A stretch of DNA of 64,000 nt from positions 53,247,001 through 53,311,000 of the forward strand of contig JARKIP010000005.1 of the NCBI GenBank assembly GCA_029990175.1, read 5' to 3'. Source of the stretch: Petunia secreta. Taxonomy: Eukaryota; Streptophyta; Magnoliopsida; Solanales; Solanaceae. This document shows positions 36,471 to 47,936 of this stretch, piece by piece (the stretch's first letter is position 1; each line of letters starts with the position of its first letter). Under the pieces are notes generated by a model. That model worked only from the letters and a program-made list of their open reading frames with translations, made no database searches and was not told the origin of the DNA. The translations under genes and the position numbers were made by a program.

Positions 36471-36590
36471 CTAAATAATTGATTGTTTTCCTTTTAGACG
36501 ATTTGTTATTTTCTATTCAGGTTTAATTTTTGTTTTGAGTTTCTTGTGCTGTTTCAGGTATTAGGTTTCTCTTAACCCTTACCTGTAGGA

Positions 36591-37944
36591 ATGGCAGCAG
36601 ATCGAGCTTTAGCTGTGCGAGATGTTGCTCTTCCCAGTCTGGAGGGGGTAGCCTCGAGCATAGTTAAACCTGAAATTACTGGACACTTCGAGATTATGTC
36701 CGGCATGATACAACTATTACGTGCGACTGGACAATATGCTGGATTATTGCATGAGGATCCACAACAACATATCCATAATTTCTTAGAGATTAGTGACACA
36801 TACACACCAGCAGGGGTCTCAACTGATTATATTCGATTGATACTTTTCCCTTTTCATTGATCGGGGCAGCAAAGAAGTGGTTAAAGGCTGAAAAGCCTGG
36901 GTCTATCACTATTAGGGATGCTTTAGCTAAGAAATTTTTGCCTAAATTCTATCCATCTGCCAAAACAGCTAGAATAAGGAGTGAGATTATGTCTTTTAGA
37001 CAAAGAGATGGAGAATCCTTGTATTCAGCCTGGGAGAGATTCAAGTCATTGTTGAGAGATTGCCCGCACCATAACCAGTCTAATGACGTGTTGGCCCACA
37101 CTTTTGTTGAAGGTTTGAATGCTCATAACAAGATCGTGGTAGATGCTGCTGCTGGAGGCCAAGTACTGGCCTTAAACTTTGACCAGATCTATGAATTTCT
37201 AGACAAGTTTTCGCAGAGCAATCCTGATTGGCAGGGTGATGGTAGAGCTACTATGCAGAAATCTGCTGGGGTACTTCAGTTAGATGCAGTTTCAGAGCTG
37301 AGGGCGAAGATGGATGCTATTTCCAATCAAATTAGCAAGCTAGCTCTGCCGCAGACTCAGCAACAAGTAGCTCTAGTGCAACAACTCCAGAGTTTTTGTG
37401 AGGTTTGTGGTCAAGATCATGCTACAGAGGTTTGCTCCTCTAATCCAGAGTCAGTTTATTACGTGGGTAATAAAAACAGGCACAGGGTCAAAATCAGTTT
37501 GGTAATGCTTATTATCAAGGCAATATGAGAACCCCAAATAATTACCAACCACTTCCAGCTCCACCACAGCAGGTTAGCAATTCAGTTGAAGATATGCTAA
37601 AGCAGCTAATGGCAGGCCAGCAGAGAATGATAGTTGACACTGCAGCCCATGCACAGGCCATACAAGATATTGTCAATGCTCAAAAGAACCTGGAGCACCA
37701 GTTAGGGCAGTTGGTGGGATCAATCAGTATTGTTAAAAAAGGGCCTGGGCAATGTCTTGCAGTGACTTTAATTGAAGGTGGAGAGCTGATGGCCAAGTCT
37801 GAGGAGAGAGCTGAAATAGAAAAAGTTGAAAAAGTGGAGAAGGTAAAGAAGAAAGAAGAGAAAAAGGAGGCACCTCTGCCGCCTCCACCATTCCCGCAGA
37901 GACTTATACCATCGAAGGAATTGGCCAGTATCAAAAATTTGTGA
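36591..37944 (+). pseudogene. Element B: gag, with frameshifts
   Basis: The ATG at 36591 opens a capsid protein in three successive frames: 36591-36860, 36857-37528 and 37525-37944. Recognisable text includes LLHEDPQQHIHNFLEISDT, GAAKKWLKAEKPGSI, FRQRDGESLYSAWERFKSLL and HTFVEGLNAHNKIVVDAAAG, all typical of Athila gag. A CCHC-like knuckle (CEVCGQDHATEVC, about 37402-37440) and the text SVYYVGN follow. Then comes a coiled-coil-prone region and a Lys/Glu-rich and proline-rich linker (KKKEEKKEAPLPPPPFPQR). Frame changes near 36850, 37490 and 37930 show it cannot be translated as one chain without repair. Confidence 0.88.
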
Positions 37945-38720
37945 GTATGTTGAAAGAGCTTCAAGTTAACATTCCTTTGACTGATGTGTTTGAATTGATG
38001 CAATCCTTTGTGAAGTTCTTAAAAGAGATTTTAATCAAGAAGAAAAAGCCTCAAGAGATAGATACAGTTGAGTTAGTCGAGGAGTGTAGCACAATCTTGA
38101 GCAAACTACCTCCAAAACTGCAAGATCCTGGGAGGTTTACTATTCCTTGCGCCATTGGAGGGCTTACTATCACTGGTGCATTGTGTGATCTGGGTGTGAG
38201 CATAAATCTCATGCCTCTATCTGTTTGCAAATTGTTAGGGCTAGGAGCAATCAAGCCCTCTTCAGTTACTCTTAAGATGGCGGATGGATCACTCACTCGC
38301 CCTGATGGTAAGTTGGAGGATGTGTTGCTAAAAGTTGGTAAGTTTATATTCTTTGCTGATTTTGTAGTCCTAGATTATGAAGAGGACCGAGAAGCTCCAA
38401 TCATTTTGGGGAGACCATTCTTAGTCACATCGAAGGCAATTATTGACATGGAGCTGGGAGAGATGACTGTTAGAGCGCATGGAGAAAATATTACTTTCAA
38501 GGTTTATAATGAGAAGGAGCACATAACTAAGGTTGAAGAGTGCTCTATGATCGAATGTGTCAAACAAGAACATGGAAGTAAACCAAATGACGTGTGTGAG
38601 CAGAATGTGGAACAAGATAGCAATGTCACATCACATGTGAAGTTGAAGAGGGTCTCTCTCAAAGAAAGGAAGAAAGCAAAGGTTCGTCGTAAGAAGAGAA
38701 GACATAAATGCTGGAAGTGA
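37941..38720 (+). pseudogene. Element B: Athila-type protease region, open
   Basis: A 259-codon frame continues the gag polyprotein after a frameshift. It has the Athila gag-protease junction (SMLKELQVNIPLTDVFELM) and the retropepsin core: GALCDLGVSINLMPLSV, with DLG at the usual D-T/S-G position, then MADGSLTRPDGKLEDVLLKV and the C-terminal IILGRPFLVTSKAIIDME. A basic tail (KERKKAKVRRKKRRHK) ends at 38720. Family members continue into RT about here; this one stops, and what follows is the 3' non-coding part (GGCGCTTCTCGGGAGGCAAC at about 38754). Confidence 0.88.
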
Positions 38721-40777
38721 GCTAAAAGTATCGTCGTGCCACGACGTTAACTAAGGCGCTTCTCGGGAGGCAACCCGAGTTTGTACTTGTATTATTTTAT
38801 TTATAGTGTCTCGTAGTTTTTGTTTTCTTTTGGATTGCAGGTTCATGTAATGTCGAGTTTAAGTGTGGGGTGTCCTCACCCCTGCCTAATATTGATGACA
38901 TGTTGGGGGAAGTCTGAGTACCTCATGCTATACGGAAGCTTGGAGGATGTTATAGCACCGAGAGCTAGAGCCCTCATGGAAGTTTTCTTTACCCTTGCAC
39001 TTTCTTATTTTTAGCACTGAGGACATTACTTGATTTAAGTGTGGGGTGGGGGAACTCCCCTTTATTTTTGAGGTTAGGGATGCATGTACCGTTAGGATTT
39101 TTCCTTTGTCACTTGAATTTATTTTTATTTATTTCTTGCTTTAATATATGAAAAATGAAAAAAAAAATTTGAAAACTAATGAAAAATTCCAAAAATATTT
39201 TCTTTTTAGTCTTTTTTAGTGGTACATGTCATCCACCCCGTGATTTTTCTTATGACCTCGGTTCTTTTCCGCGGGGATGCCTTTGAATCGGGTAGTTTTT
39301 ATTTTTATTAGGATTAGAGTAGTTAGTAATAGGTGGCCCTAGACGAAGGAAATAGGTAGAATGCTAGGTGCCTTTGATTTGTCTGATACCGGTGGACTTG
39401 ACTTATTGCATGTCTTATTTGTGGTGTCCTTTGGTTTTAAATTGTGATGTGACCCCTTTGAGATGCACGAGTCCACTCACTTGACTTTATTGTGAACCTT
39501 TGTGCATTAGTGCTTAATTTTCCACAAGTTGCACCCTATTTGCTTGATTGAGAGTTGTGATGGAGCCTTTTTGTATGGACTGTGTGCAATATGTGTTGTG
39601 AGGCATATTCTATAGTGTTCCATGTTTGCATATTGGTGTCTAGAACTTGCCCCGTGTGTGTGCAAAGCGAAATCCTAGGTTTGCTCTAGTCGGGAAATGA
39701 TACAGGCCTTCTTGGATAAGCCTTTGACCTTGATTTGCCTACCCTTATATACACCTTGGACTTGATTATTGTGATCTCTTTGACCCTTTTTCGGCACCCA
39801 CACCGCAATCTTACCTACTTGTTCTAAATTGCTTTCTATTGACCCTTTACTCCTTAAGCACTTTAATTGATAATTGTATATTATTGTGGAGCTTGGGGTT
39901 GAAGTGTTGGGAGGTTTTTGACTGGAACCAATGAGGGGAATATGTGATAAAATTGTGAAGTAGTTGAAGGAGCATTGGCAAGGTTTGGAAAGAAGTGAAT
40001 AGAAAAAAAAAATCAAAAGAAAAAAAAAGCTGAAAAAATTGGAAAAAGAAATAAAGAGAAAAGAAATGAATATCCATCCTTGCTAGTGTTGTGCTTAAAA
40101 GAAAAATTTGCTACTTGTTGAAAAGGTGTGTGTGAAATTTGTTGGGTGGTAAAATGGGTGGCTTTGATGAGATATGTGCTTAAATTGAATGTGATGTATT
40201 AAAGTGCTTAGGGAGGTAGTCACTACTATCCATATGTATCCTACCAGCCCCTTAGCCTACATTACAACCCTTTAAAGTCCTAGTTAATTCCGATTGGAGT
40301 GAGCCTACATTAGTGGAGTCCTATACTACGGGCAAGCCTATGGTACATCATGTATGACATGTGAGCTTTTCATGAGAGTGAGTGAATTCTTTTTATGCTA
40401 TTGTCCCCGTTCTATTCTTGATATTCATTGTTGTGTGTGATATTTGGGGGACACTCTCTTGCTTCATTTGTTTGGTGAGGGCACACGGGTTACATGAGAT
40501 AGGTGAAGTCGTGGCTTCTTGGTTGAGTAGGTAGGGTGACTTTGTGGCAGCATGGTTGCAATGAGTCGAGTTTGTGCATTTGAGTTGTCTTGGGGTGGTT
40601 GTTCTCATGTTTTTTTAGTTTGATAAATTGTTGGCATGTTTGTTGGACCCATAGTAGTCGTATATGCATTTGTTCAATGGTCGGTATCAACCATAGTCAT
40701 AGGCAGATCTGTTCTACCTAGGTTGGGAAGTTATTTGTAATTGCTCGAGGGCGAGCAAAAGTTCAAGTGTGGAGTGG
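38721..40777 (+). other. Element B: 3' non-coding region without pol
   Basis: No RT or integrase text in any frame. It contains the phrase TTAAGTGTGGGGTGGGGGAA twice in similar form (38858 and 39037) and a final AAGTGTGGAGTGG before the LTR. These are polypurine-like texts typical of Athila 3' regions. An A-rich stretch lies at 39995-40080. Confidence 0.7.
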
Positions 40778-42122
40778 TGATGTTTGGCATTTTATGCCTA
40801 TATTTCGTTAATATTTCCTCACGTTTGGATACTTAATTCGCACGTTTTCTAGTTGATGAATGTGATTTTGCATTGATTTTGTGTCATATGATTGCAGGTT
40901 GACATGAAGTACAATTGAAGCTTTAAAGAGCATGATCGAGCAAGAAAAGATTGGAATTTGATTGAGGATTGGATCGAGCACACGAAGGCACGACGTGACG
41001 CGAGCTGCGGACGAGGAGAAGTTGAAAATGGCCTGGCACCATGGGTGGCGCGCCGCGTCTGGTATAGCGCTCAGCTTTCTAGCGCGTTTTGGGGCGCGGG
41101 GCATGGCCATTGCGTGCGAGATTCGACGGACTCTGACTTGTTGAGCGCGTTTTGAGGCGCGGGGCGCCAGCTATAGCGCCCCTGGAGCGTTTTTGGAAGT
41201 CCTATTTCATCTAGGCTTAGGCGTAACTAATTGCTAGGCATTTGTAAATATTATAAATACTCTTTTACTTCATTTTTGAGGGGAGTTGAGACTTTGGAGC
41301 AATTTTTGAGAACCATACTTCATTGAACAAGGGTTTAATTCTTATTCTTTCATCTATTAATTATTTCATCATTATTTCATCAAATCATTGTCTTGTGATT
41401 ATGAGTATGCGTGGCTAAATCCTTCGTTCTAGGGTTAGAGTGTTTCATGAAGGTTGATGTTTGATGATTGAATTCCATATATTGAATCCCATAACAGATT
41501 ATTTATTCTTTCTTGATTTCACTTGTTTAATTATTAGTGCCCAATAATTATGCATTATCTATGGTTCTTAGATTGAACTCGAAAGAGGGAATTTATGAAC
41601 GCAATAAGAAAGAGTAGGGCTAGATTGTGAACCTGGGCATCGGGGAACCAATTTGTGAGTAGGATAGACATATACTTGCTCATCTAGCTTAACTAATCAC
41701 AGAATTCGTTAATGCGTGCACGTGATTTAACCCATAGACATATAGGGATTGGAGTAGCCTGCATAGACCGTGACAAATCGAAAGGTTTTCACGGGTACAT
41801 TTAACCTGTTAGTTAGTAATCCGGGATTTGAGAAGTGGAATCAATTGGAAAACTCAACTGGATTGGTCGTAGCTCTGACCCTGGACCGTTTCGTTAATAT
41901 TGTTCACAACCAAGGTTTGCTCCATTGTTTGACTGAATTTCCACCATTTAAATTACTGTTCTTTAGTTAATAATACTCTCACTATTGGAAAAGATCCTTG
42001 AGTAGTTGTTAAGAAATTGTTTGTTAGGAATCCAGTCTGAATAGTCCTCCTGGGAACGATACTCTATTTATCATTTTATTACTTGTCGACCGCGTATACG
42101 TGCGTGTGCGTTGGGAGAAACA
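40778..42122 (+). mobile_element. Element B: 3' LTR
   Basis: Homologous throughout to 35024-36446, starting TGATGTTTGGCATTTTATGC and ending GTTGGGAGAAACA. At 1,345 bp it is 78 bp shorter than the 5' copy, which equals the tandem duplication there. The TATA box is near 41251. Confidence 0.95.
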
Positions 42123-42593
42123 CCATGGCCTTCCAAATAAGAGATGGCAAGCTTGCATCGGTACCACATCAAACATGATTTTATCTCGATCGTTCCTAAT
42201 GTTGAACTCGATCAAGACTTGCTTCACCACTTTCAACTCTCCACACTCGCTCAACCATTATAAACGGTATCGATGCGGATGCTTTAGAGTGGGCGATTTC
42301 AATTGGAATATGAATGTTTGACTCACTATGTTGGCACAACTTCCCGAATCAATGACCATTGAGCATATTTGCCCCATCGCACGACATATAGCATGGAAAA
42401 AATTCTCCTTTTGCATATTCTCTTCCTCCTTCTCAAAGAATATAGTACTCAAACTTATCCTAACCACAAAGAACAAGTTAGGATCATCACCTTCCACCGT
42501 AGCTTCATAAACAACTAGCTCACTCTCCTCTACTCCCTCATTTACTGGCTCACTCTCTTGGTCACACACCAACCCATATTCTAAGAAAATCAT

Positions 42594-43960
42594 GGCTTTA
42601 CAGGTGGGGCAATCTCTAGCATAGTGCCCATTCCCTTACACTTATGACATTGAATTGTAAAAGCACTAAGACTATTTACACGAGTTTTAGAGTTACCTCC
42701 CAAATATTTGAAGTCACTCCTTAGTGTTGGCTTTTCATATGACTTCTTCACATCTCGGTTTCCACTAGTGTTTGGGCTCTTCTAATCATTTGGTTTACTC
42801 ACGGGAGTAGAAGTAGCACTTTTATATCGAGTAGCCTTATCTTCTTTGATTCCCTTTTCGGCTTCATTAGCGGCATTGTATGCATCTTGGAGTGAATAAA
42901 AGATATGCAACCTCAATTGAGAAGCAAGCTCACGGTTGAGACCACTCTTGAACTGAATGATGGCTTGCACCTCATCTTCCGTTTCCATGTCAGGGGCTAT
43001 TCGGTTCCTCTCAAAGTCATTGAAGTATTCATCAACCGACTTAAGGCCTTGTTTCAACTCATAGAGCCTTTTGAGTTGCTCTTTTCGGTACTTGGGTGTC
43101 ACATGCTTTTCTCTCATCACAATTTTCAATTCTTCCCAAGTACGGATATGTAGTCCAATAGCACGTCTAGACCTCTTGATGGACTCCCACCAAGTGGAAG
43201 CATATGCCTCAAAGGAAGCAATGGCATATGTGGCCTTCTTTTCTTTAATATCTCATTTGTATCAAAGACCCTCTCCATTTGGACCATCCATTCAAGAAAC
43301 TTTTCATGATCACTAGTCCCCTTGAAGGTAGGGATAGTGATCTTCACACTATTGAGATATTTATCACGACTACCACGGTTAAGCTCTGGTTGGCTCCCAT
43401 AGTATTCATCATAGTCATCATACTCACGTCTCAGATTCCTCCCAACATAACCCCCTTGAGGTCCTCGACCTTGACCTCTATCCCTATTCATTCCCTAGCC
43501 TCCATTCATTGCTCCCCTATTTGGATAGGGTGCACCAAAGTAATCAAAATCATCCCCAAGCCCGGGACCCCTTCTAGAGCCTCAACATCATGCTCAAGAG
43601 GTGCTACATTTCTACGGGGTCTAATGAGTCGAACATTGACTTGGGAATTACCCAAGTTGTAGGGAATGAAGAATGCCCAATAGTTGGGGAATGCCCAACA
43701 TGCCTTCTCGTCGAAGGGCTTCATCTCTCAACCTTTGTTGTTTAGCCATCTCGGCAAATTGTTCGGGTCTCACGGTTGAGCCTTCACTTGTGCCTTCTCT
43801 TGTGCCTTCACCGGCTTCCTTTTGGACACTCGGGGTCTTTTCCCTTTCAATATTCTCAAGCCTAAAACTCATGGCTTTCACCTCGGCCAATATGGTAGCC
43901 AAAGTACTTTCCGGGACCACATTGGTCTTATCACCTTCTCCAGCCTGGTACCTACAAAAC
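42594..43960 (-). pseudogene. Element C: gag, frameshifted
   Basis: Minus-strand pieces in order: 43992-43648 (VKAMSFRLENIEREKTPSV), 43724-43506, 43491-43126 (KITIPTFKGTSDHEKFLEWM) and 43129-42782 (LKRLYELKQGLKSVDEYFND), then a CCHC knuckle near 42610-42660 (CHKCKGMG, then after a one-base loss HYARDCPTCK). The capsid text aligns with element A's gag (LYELKQGSKSVQEYYDEF). Several one-base frameshifts and stops make it non-functional. Confidence 0.85.
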
Positions 43961-43992
43961 AAGTAAACGATTAGTGAAATAACCTCATGCAC

Positions 43993-44955
43993 ACCCTCAC
44001 TTGATTGTCACTCGGTTACACTCGTTTAGTGGGGGGTTTTTGACCACTCAAGCTCGAACCAAAGGTTTCACGTAGTTGAACAACGTTCCTCAACAACCAA
44101 ACAATCCACAAGCTAAGTGCTCTTCGAGAAGAGTGGAATTAATGTTACTCGATGGACGCTAGGCTATATAGTGAGGACTTGAAGCAAAATGTTCTACGAG
44201 TCTTCTTTGAGTTCCACTCTCTTCTAAGAAGGAATATCCTAAAGCTCAATAAACTAGTACTAATTAAGTAGGAATTTTACTTTAATAGTACTAGCCGGAA
44301 GCAATAGAAGCAAAAGAAACACGAAAACCTAGAAGAAAACTACCCGAACCTAACTTCAACAATTCAGGCGCACCGCCTAGAGTGGAGGCGCACCACCTGG
44401 CAAGTTAGACAGTAGCTTAGCTAGGCGGACCTCCCAGAGGGTAGACACTTGGCCTAGATATGTTCTTCAGCTTTTCCAATAACGTGTTTTTGGTCAATTT
44501 TAACTCAAAATTCCAACGATTTCAACTTGTTTTTGCAATCAAAAGGTACCCAAAGTTGTTTTGAATGATTCTAAATAACCCCCAAGAGTTTTTACACCTA
44601 AACAATCAATATCAATCAAGATTCAAGATTCATGAAGTTTCAACAAGGGTTTCAAAAACTTGGGGTTTCAAATTTTTGATTTTCAATCCACAACTTCAAA
44701 TCACGTAATAAGGGTACTTAATCAACGGGTTTTCAACAAAGATCAATCCTCGATAACAATCATCCAATGGGTCATCCAAACCAAGAAGTTCTAGCAATTT
44801 TTGTGTGATTTTTCAACTTTTTCTATTTTTTTGTTTGTTTTCTTCTTTTCAAAAACAACAACAAACAAGACACTAAAACACGAAACTAACGTAGGCACGA
44901 AAAATAGGACGAGAATTTGTAAAAACAAAACCCTAGCCTTGCTCTGATACCAAAC
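43993..44955 (-). other. Element C: leader with primer-binding site
   Basis: On the minus strand, TGGTATCAGAGC (44952-44941), complementary to the 3' end of initiator tRNA-Met, lies three bases after the LTR end and is the primer-binding site. The rest is untranslated leader. It includes GC-rich text (GGCGCACCGCCTAGAGTGGA, about 44368) related to the LTR motif. Confidence 0.85.
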
Positions 44956-45717
44956 TGATGTGGATAAAATACGGAAGCGATAAAGTAAACGATAAAATGA
45001 GATACAAGTAAGACGTATCTTGAACTACCACCAAAGTAGCAATGAGGAACTAGTCTCGTAACACTCTCGGTTCTTGTCAAGAAACACCTAGACTATGCAA
45101 ACGATCCTCAAGAGGCATGTGGGCTCTTGCAAAAGGTTTGATCGGATAAGAAATGGGGTTCAATTGGATCCACCAATGATTCAAGCCTTAAAAAGGGTTT
45201 TTCAGTCATGAGTGAATTCTCAAAGTCATTCATCAATATTCAAGGTAATTTAATGAACTAGAAGAGCTAATGAGATATTTATAGTGTTTTCCTCCTGCTA
45301 AGTAATGACATAAATGCCCACAAGTTGGGTCTTAAGACAATAAGCCACGCAGGGCCAAAATATTAATAAACTAGCCCAAAATCTCGGAATAAGCTCAAGG
45401 AGGTGGAGCGCCTGGTAGGTGGACGGAGCGCCTGTACTCTGTTGCAATTTTGGGCAGTAGCCAACTCAGGCCGTGCGCCTGGCTCCTCAGGGTTTTAGGT
45501 GGAGCGCTTAGCAGGGTAGGCGGAGCGCCTGCTTGCTTCCACATTCTTGGCAGTGTGCTTCTTAGGCGGAGGGCCTAGGCTTTGGGCGGAGCGCCTGGGC
45601 CTGGGATTCTCTTGACACTTCTTCAAATTATTCCCAAAGCTCTTGACTTTTTGTCCTTTGCATCCTTTAAGCTTGGTACTCGTTGGTTGGTGTCTTGGCT
45701 CGATTTGTTCCACATCA
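44956..45717 (-). mobile_element. Element C: 5' LTR
   Basis: A 762-bp LTR, starting (minus strand) TGATGTGGAACAAATCGAGC and ending TTTTATCCACATCA. The TATA box (CTATAAATAT, minus) is at 45284-45275. Several copies of GGCGGAGCGCCT lie at 45400-45600. An open minus-strand frame of 72 codons (45713-45495) continues the integrase tail reading seen at the 3' LTR. Confidence 0.92.
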
Positions 45718-45722
45718 CAAAC

Positions 45723-46790
45723 GCCCCGTTACTTGCAAAGGCAAAGGAAGGGGAGACTTTGTTGATTTATTTCGCCGTGTCAGAACTGGCAGTGAGTGCG
45801 ACTAGTCTGAGAGGATGAAGGGAAGCAGTATTTAGTTTACTATGTAAATAAATCACTGCTTAATGCTGAAACTAGGTACCCATACTTGGAGAAGTTTGCC
45901 CTTTCACTGATTGTTGCTGCACGAAAGTTACGACCCTACATTCAATATCATCCCATAGCTGTAGTTACAACTTTTCTGTTGAGCTGTATATTGCACAAAC
46001 TGGAATTTTTTGAAAGGTTAGCAAGATGGGTCGTTGAACTAAGCAAGCAGGATATTATGTATCAACCTTCCACAACTATTAAATCTTAGGTGTTGGCCAA
46101 TTCATGGTGAAATTTAGTGCCAAGATACTCCCGGAAGGGAAGAAAGAATAAATAAGGGCAAAGGGCCCGGTCACAAGAGTCTGGACGCTTTATACAAATA
46201 GAGCCTCAAATATCAAGGGGTCTGGACTCGATCTAGTGTTAGTAGCTCCAACAGGAGAGATTGTCCGGCACTCTATAAAGCTTCACTCTGTCACAAATAA
46301 TGAAGCCGAGTATGAGATTGTGATCATGGATCTGGAGCTAGCTAGAGATTTAGGGTTAGACAAAGTTGAGCTTTAGAGCAACTTTCAATTGGTGGTGAAT
46401 CAAGTATTTGGGGACATCACAACTCATGAGCCCCAGATCCAACAACTCCTTACCAAGGTGAAAACAATATTAAATTAGTTCTAAGAGTGGAAGGTTGAAC
46501 AAATCCCAAGGAAGGATAATGGAGAAAGGTATGTGGTGGCCAGCTTAGGGTACACCGCTGAAATAATTGATTCTGGGGAGAGCTCGAATATTCACCTTTT
46601 CAGTTCTTCAGTTGATCGCATGAAAAATGATGTAAACTCAGTGCATCTCGCCTGGGATTGGCGCACAAACTTTATCTCAAAGGAGGCGCGGAAGCTCAGT
46701 ACCCAAGTGGTTCAATACTATTTGATCTATGGGGAGCTTTATGGAAAACTTCATACGGCTCGTTGGCCAAATGCTAATGACCGGGAATAA
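45723..46790 (+). pseudogene. Element D: pol continued - RNase H and second RNase H
   Basis: It resumes the D reading with NAPLLAKAKEGETLLIYFAV, then IVAARKLRPYIQYHPIAVVT (first RNase H). After stops comes the second, archaeal-type RNase H of the Tat lineage: LYTNRASNIKGSGLDLVLVA and TNNEAEYEIVIMDLELAR. In that second domain the catalytic Asp of YTDGSS is Asn (YTNRAS). The open piece 46533-46790 is the RNase H to integrase linker (NSVHLAWDWRTNF). Stops at 45816, 46087, 46375 and elsewhere break the frame. Confidence 0.85.
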
Positions 46791-47936
46791 TTCATTCGTC
46801 ATGAGAGAAGTACACAAAGGGGATTGCGGCCAGTCTGGCGGCAAGTCACTTGCCCCATAAGCTAGTAAAAGCAGGGTACTTTTGGGCAAAAATGGGCATG
46901 GATGCCAAGGCCTTAATTATAAAATGTGATAAGTGCCAATGCTATGTTTGAATGCTTCATCAAGAAGCAGAGCCTTTGCACCCTATCTTGTCACCATGGT
47001 TCTTCATCAAGAAGCAGAGCCTTTGCACCCAATCTTGTCACCATGGTTCTTCATGAAATGAGGGATGGATATAGTGGGGCTTCTCCCTGTGGCGACCTGG
47101 AATGTGAGATACTTGCTCTTCTTAACAGATTATTTCTCCAAGTGGATCAAAGCAGGAGCTCTTGCAAAGGTTCGAGAGAAGGAAGTTATCGAGTTCATTT
47201 GGAAGAATATCATCTGTTGGTTTGGAGTTTCAAGAGAAATTACGTATGACAACAATCTGCATTCATTGGATCTAAGGTCACATATTTTTTTTTGAAATTT
47301 GGGGAATAAAAAGAGTGGTATCGACACCGTACCACCCAGGCATAATCGGACAAGCCGAGTCTTCGAATAGAGTAGTAATTGAGAATTTGAAGAAAAGGCT
47401 CGAGGAATTGAAAGGTCTGTGACTGGATGAATTCCCCATAGTTTTGTGGGTAAATAGAACCACGGAGAAAAATAGCACGAGAGAAAATAGTTTTTCTCTG
47501 GTCTACGGATGTGTGCTTTGATAACCGTAGATGTTGGGGAGTTGAGTTTGTGGTATGCTCATGTTACCGACGAGTCGAACAAAGAAGCAATGAAAGTGGA
47601 GTTGGACTTACTAGAACGTTAGACGGAATTGGCTTCGATACGGCTCAGAAGCGGTAGATCGGAAGTTATTTAAACAAGAAGGCTAAGTATAGGAATTTCA
47701 AAGTTGGAGACTATGTGCTCAGAGCTGTCAAACAAATGACTAAGGAACTTAACTCTGGAAGGCTTGAAGCCAATTGGGAAGATACATACCAAGTCGCCAA
47801 GGTAGTTGGAATAGGAACGTACCAGCTGAAAACATTGGATAAGAAGTTAAGTCTCATAAGATTGGAACATCTTCAATTTGAAGCGGTATTATTTCTAAAT
47901 GGAAGGTACATCTATTTTCATTCAACTACTATTTAA
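46791..47936 (+). pseudogene. Element D: integrase, decayed
   Basis: Core text MDIVGLLPVATWNVRYLLFL and LTDYFSKWIKAGALAKVREK (47065-47295) belongs to the first catalytic Asp region. The second motif is degraded (TYDNNLHS). The C-terminal barrel is open at 47715-47936 (LRAVKQMTKELNSGRLEANW). A 47-bp tandem duplication (46955-47048) repeats CTTCATCAAGAAGCAGAGCC just before the core. Frameshifts separate all the pieces. Confidence 0.82.
46955..47048. repeat. 47-bp tandem duplication in element D integrase
   Basis: CTTCATCAAGAAGCAGAGCC starts at 46955 and again at 47002. The copies run to CACCATGGTT and differ by one base (CCCTATC versus CCCAATC). Confidence 0.95.

Larger units (their letters stand above)
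35019..42127 (+). mobile_element. Element B: gag-protease-only Athila-type LTR retrotransposon, TSD CCATG
   Basis: CCATG at 35019-35023 and 42123-42127 flanks 35024-42122 (7,099 bp). LTRs are 35024-36446 and 40778-42122. The internal part has a PBS, gag, protease and about 2 kb of non-coding sequence, and ends with a purine-rich text (AAGTGTGGAGTGG) before the 3' LTR. There is no RT, RNase H or integrase, so it must be mobilised by another element. The LTRs differ only at scattered positions and it is one of the youngest insertions in the window. Confidence 0.95.
34746..42593 (-). pseudogene. Element C: protease region, split by element B
   Basis: The minus-strand frame 42593-42258 carries the protease active site (MVIDSGSCANIVSQ). 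A second piece (42254 down to the insertion) holds MFDVVPMQACHLLFGRPW. The frame is interrupted exactly there by element B and resumes at 35019 with QYDRSVVHDDRTNTYTVKHE and RKYVLKPLTPRQISADYRHM. Apart from the insertion, the order matches element A's protease closely. Only 34746-35023 and 42123-42593 belong to this gene; the rest of the span is element B. Confidence 0.88.
31057..45722 (-). mobile_element. Element C: chromovirus-like LTR retrotransposon with non-retroviral pol replacement, TSD CAAAC
   Basis: CAAAC at 31057-31061 and 45718-45722 flanks the element (31062-45717). It lies on the minus strand: 5' LTR 44956-45717, PBS 44941-44952, gag, protease, an unknown coding block, integrase tail, PPT, 3' LTR 31062-33028. 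It is split by element B and by a solo LTR. Without these two (7,104 and 1,206 bp including duplications) it would be about 6.3 kb. The host on both sides is element D pol, whose reading continues across the excised copy. Confidence 0.92.
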
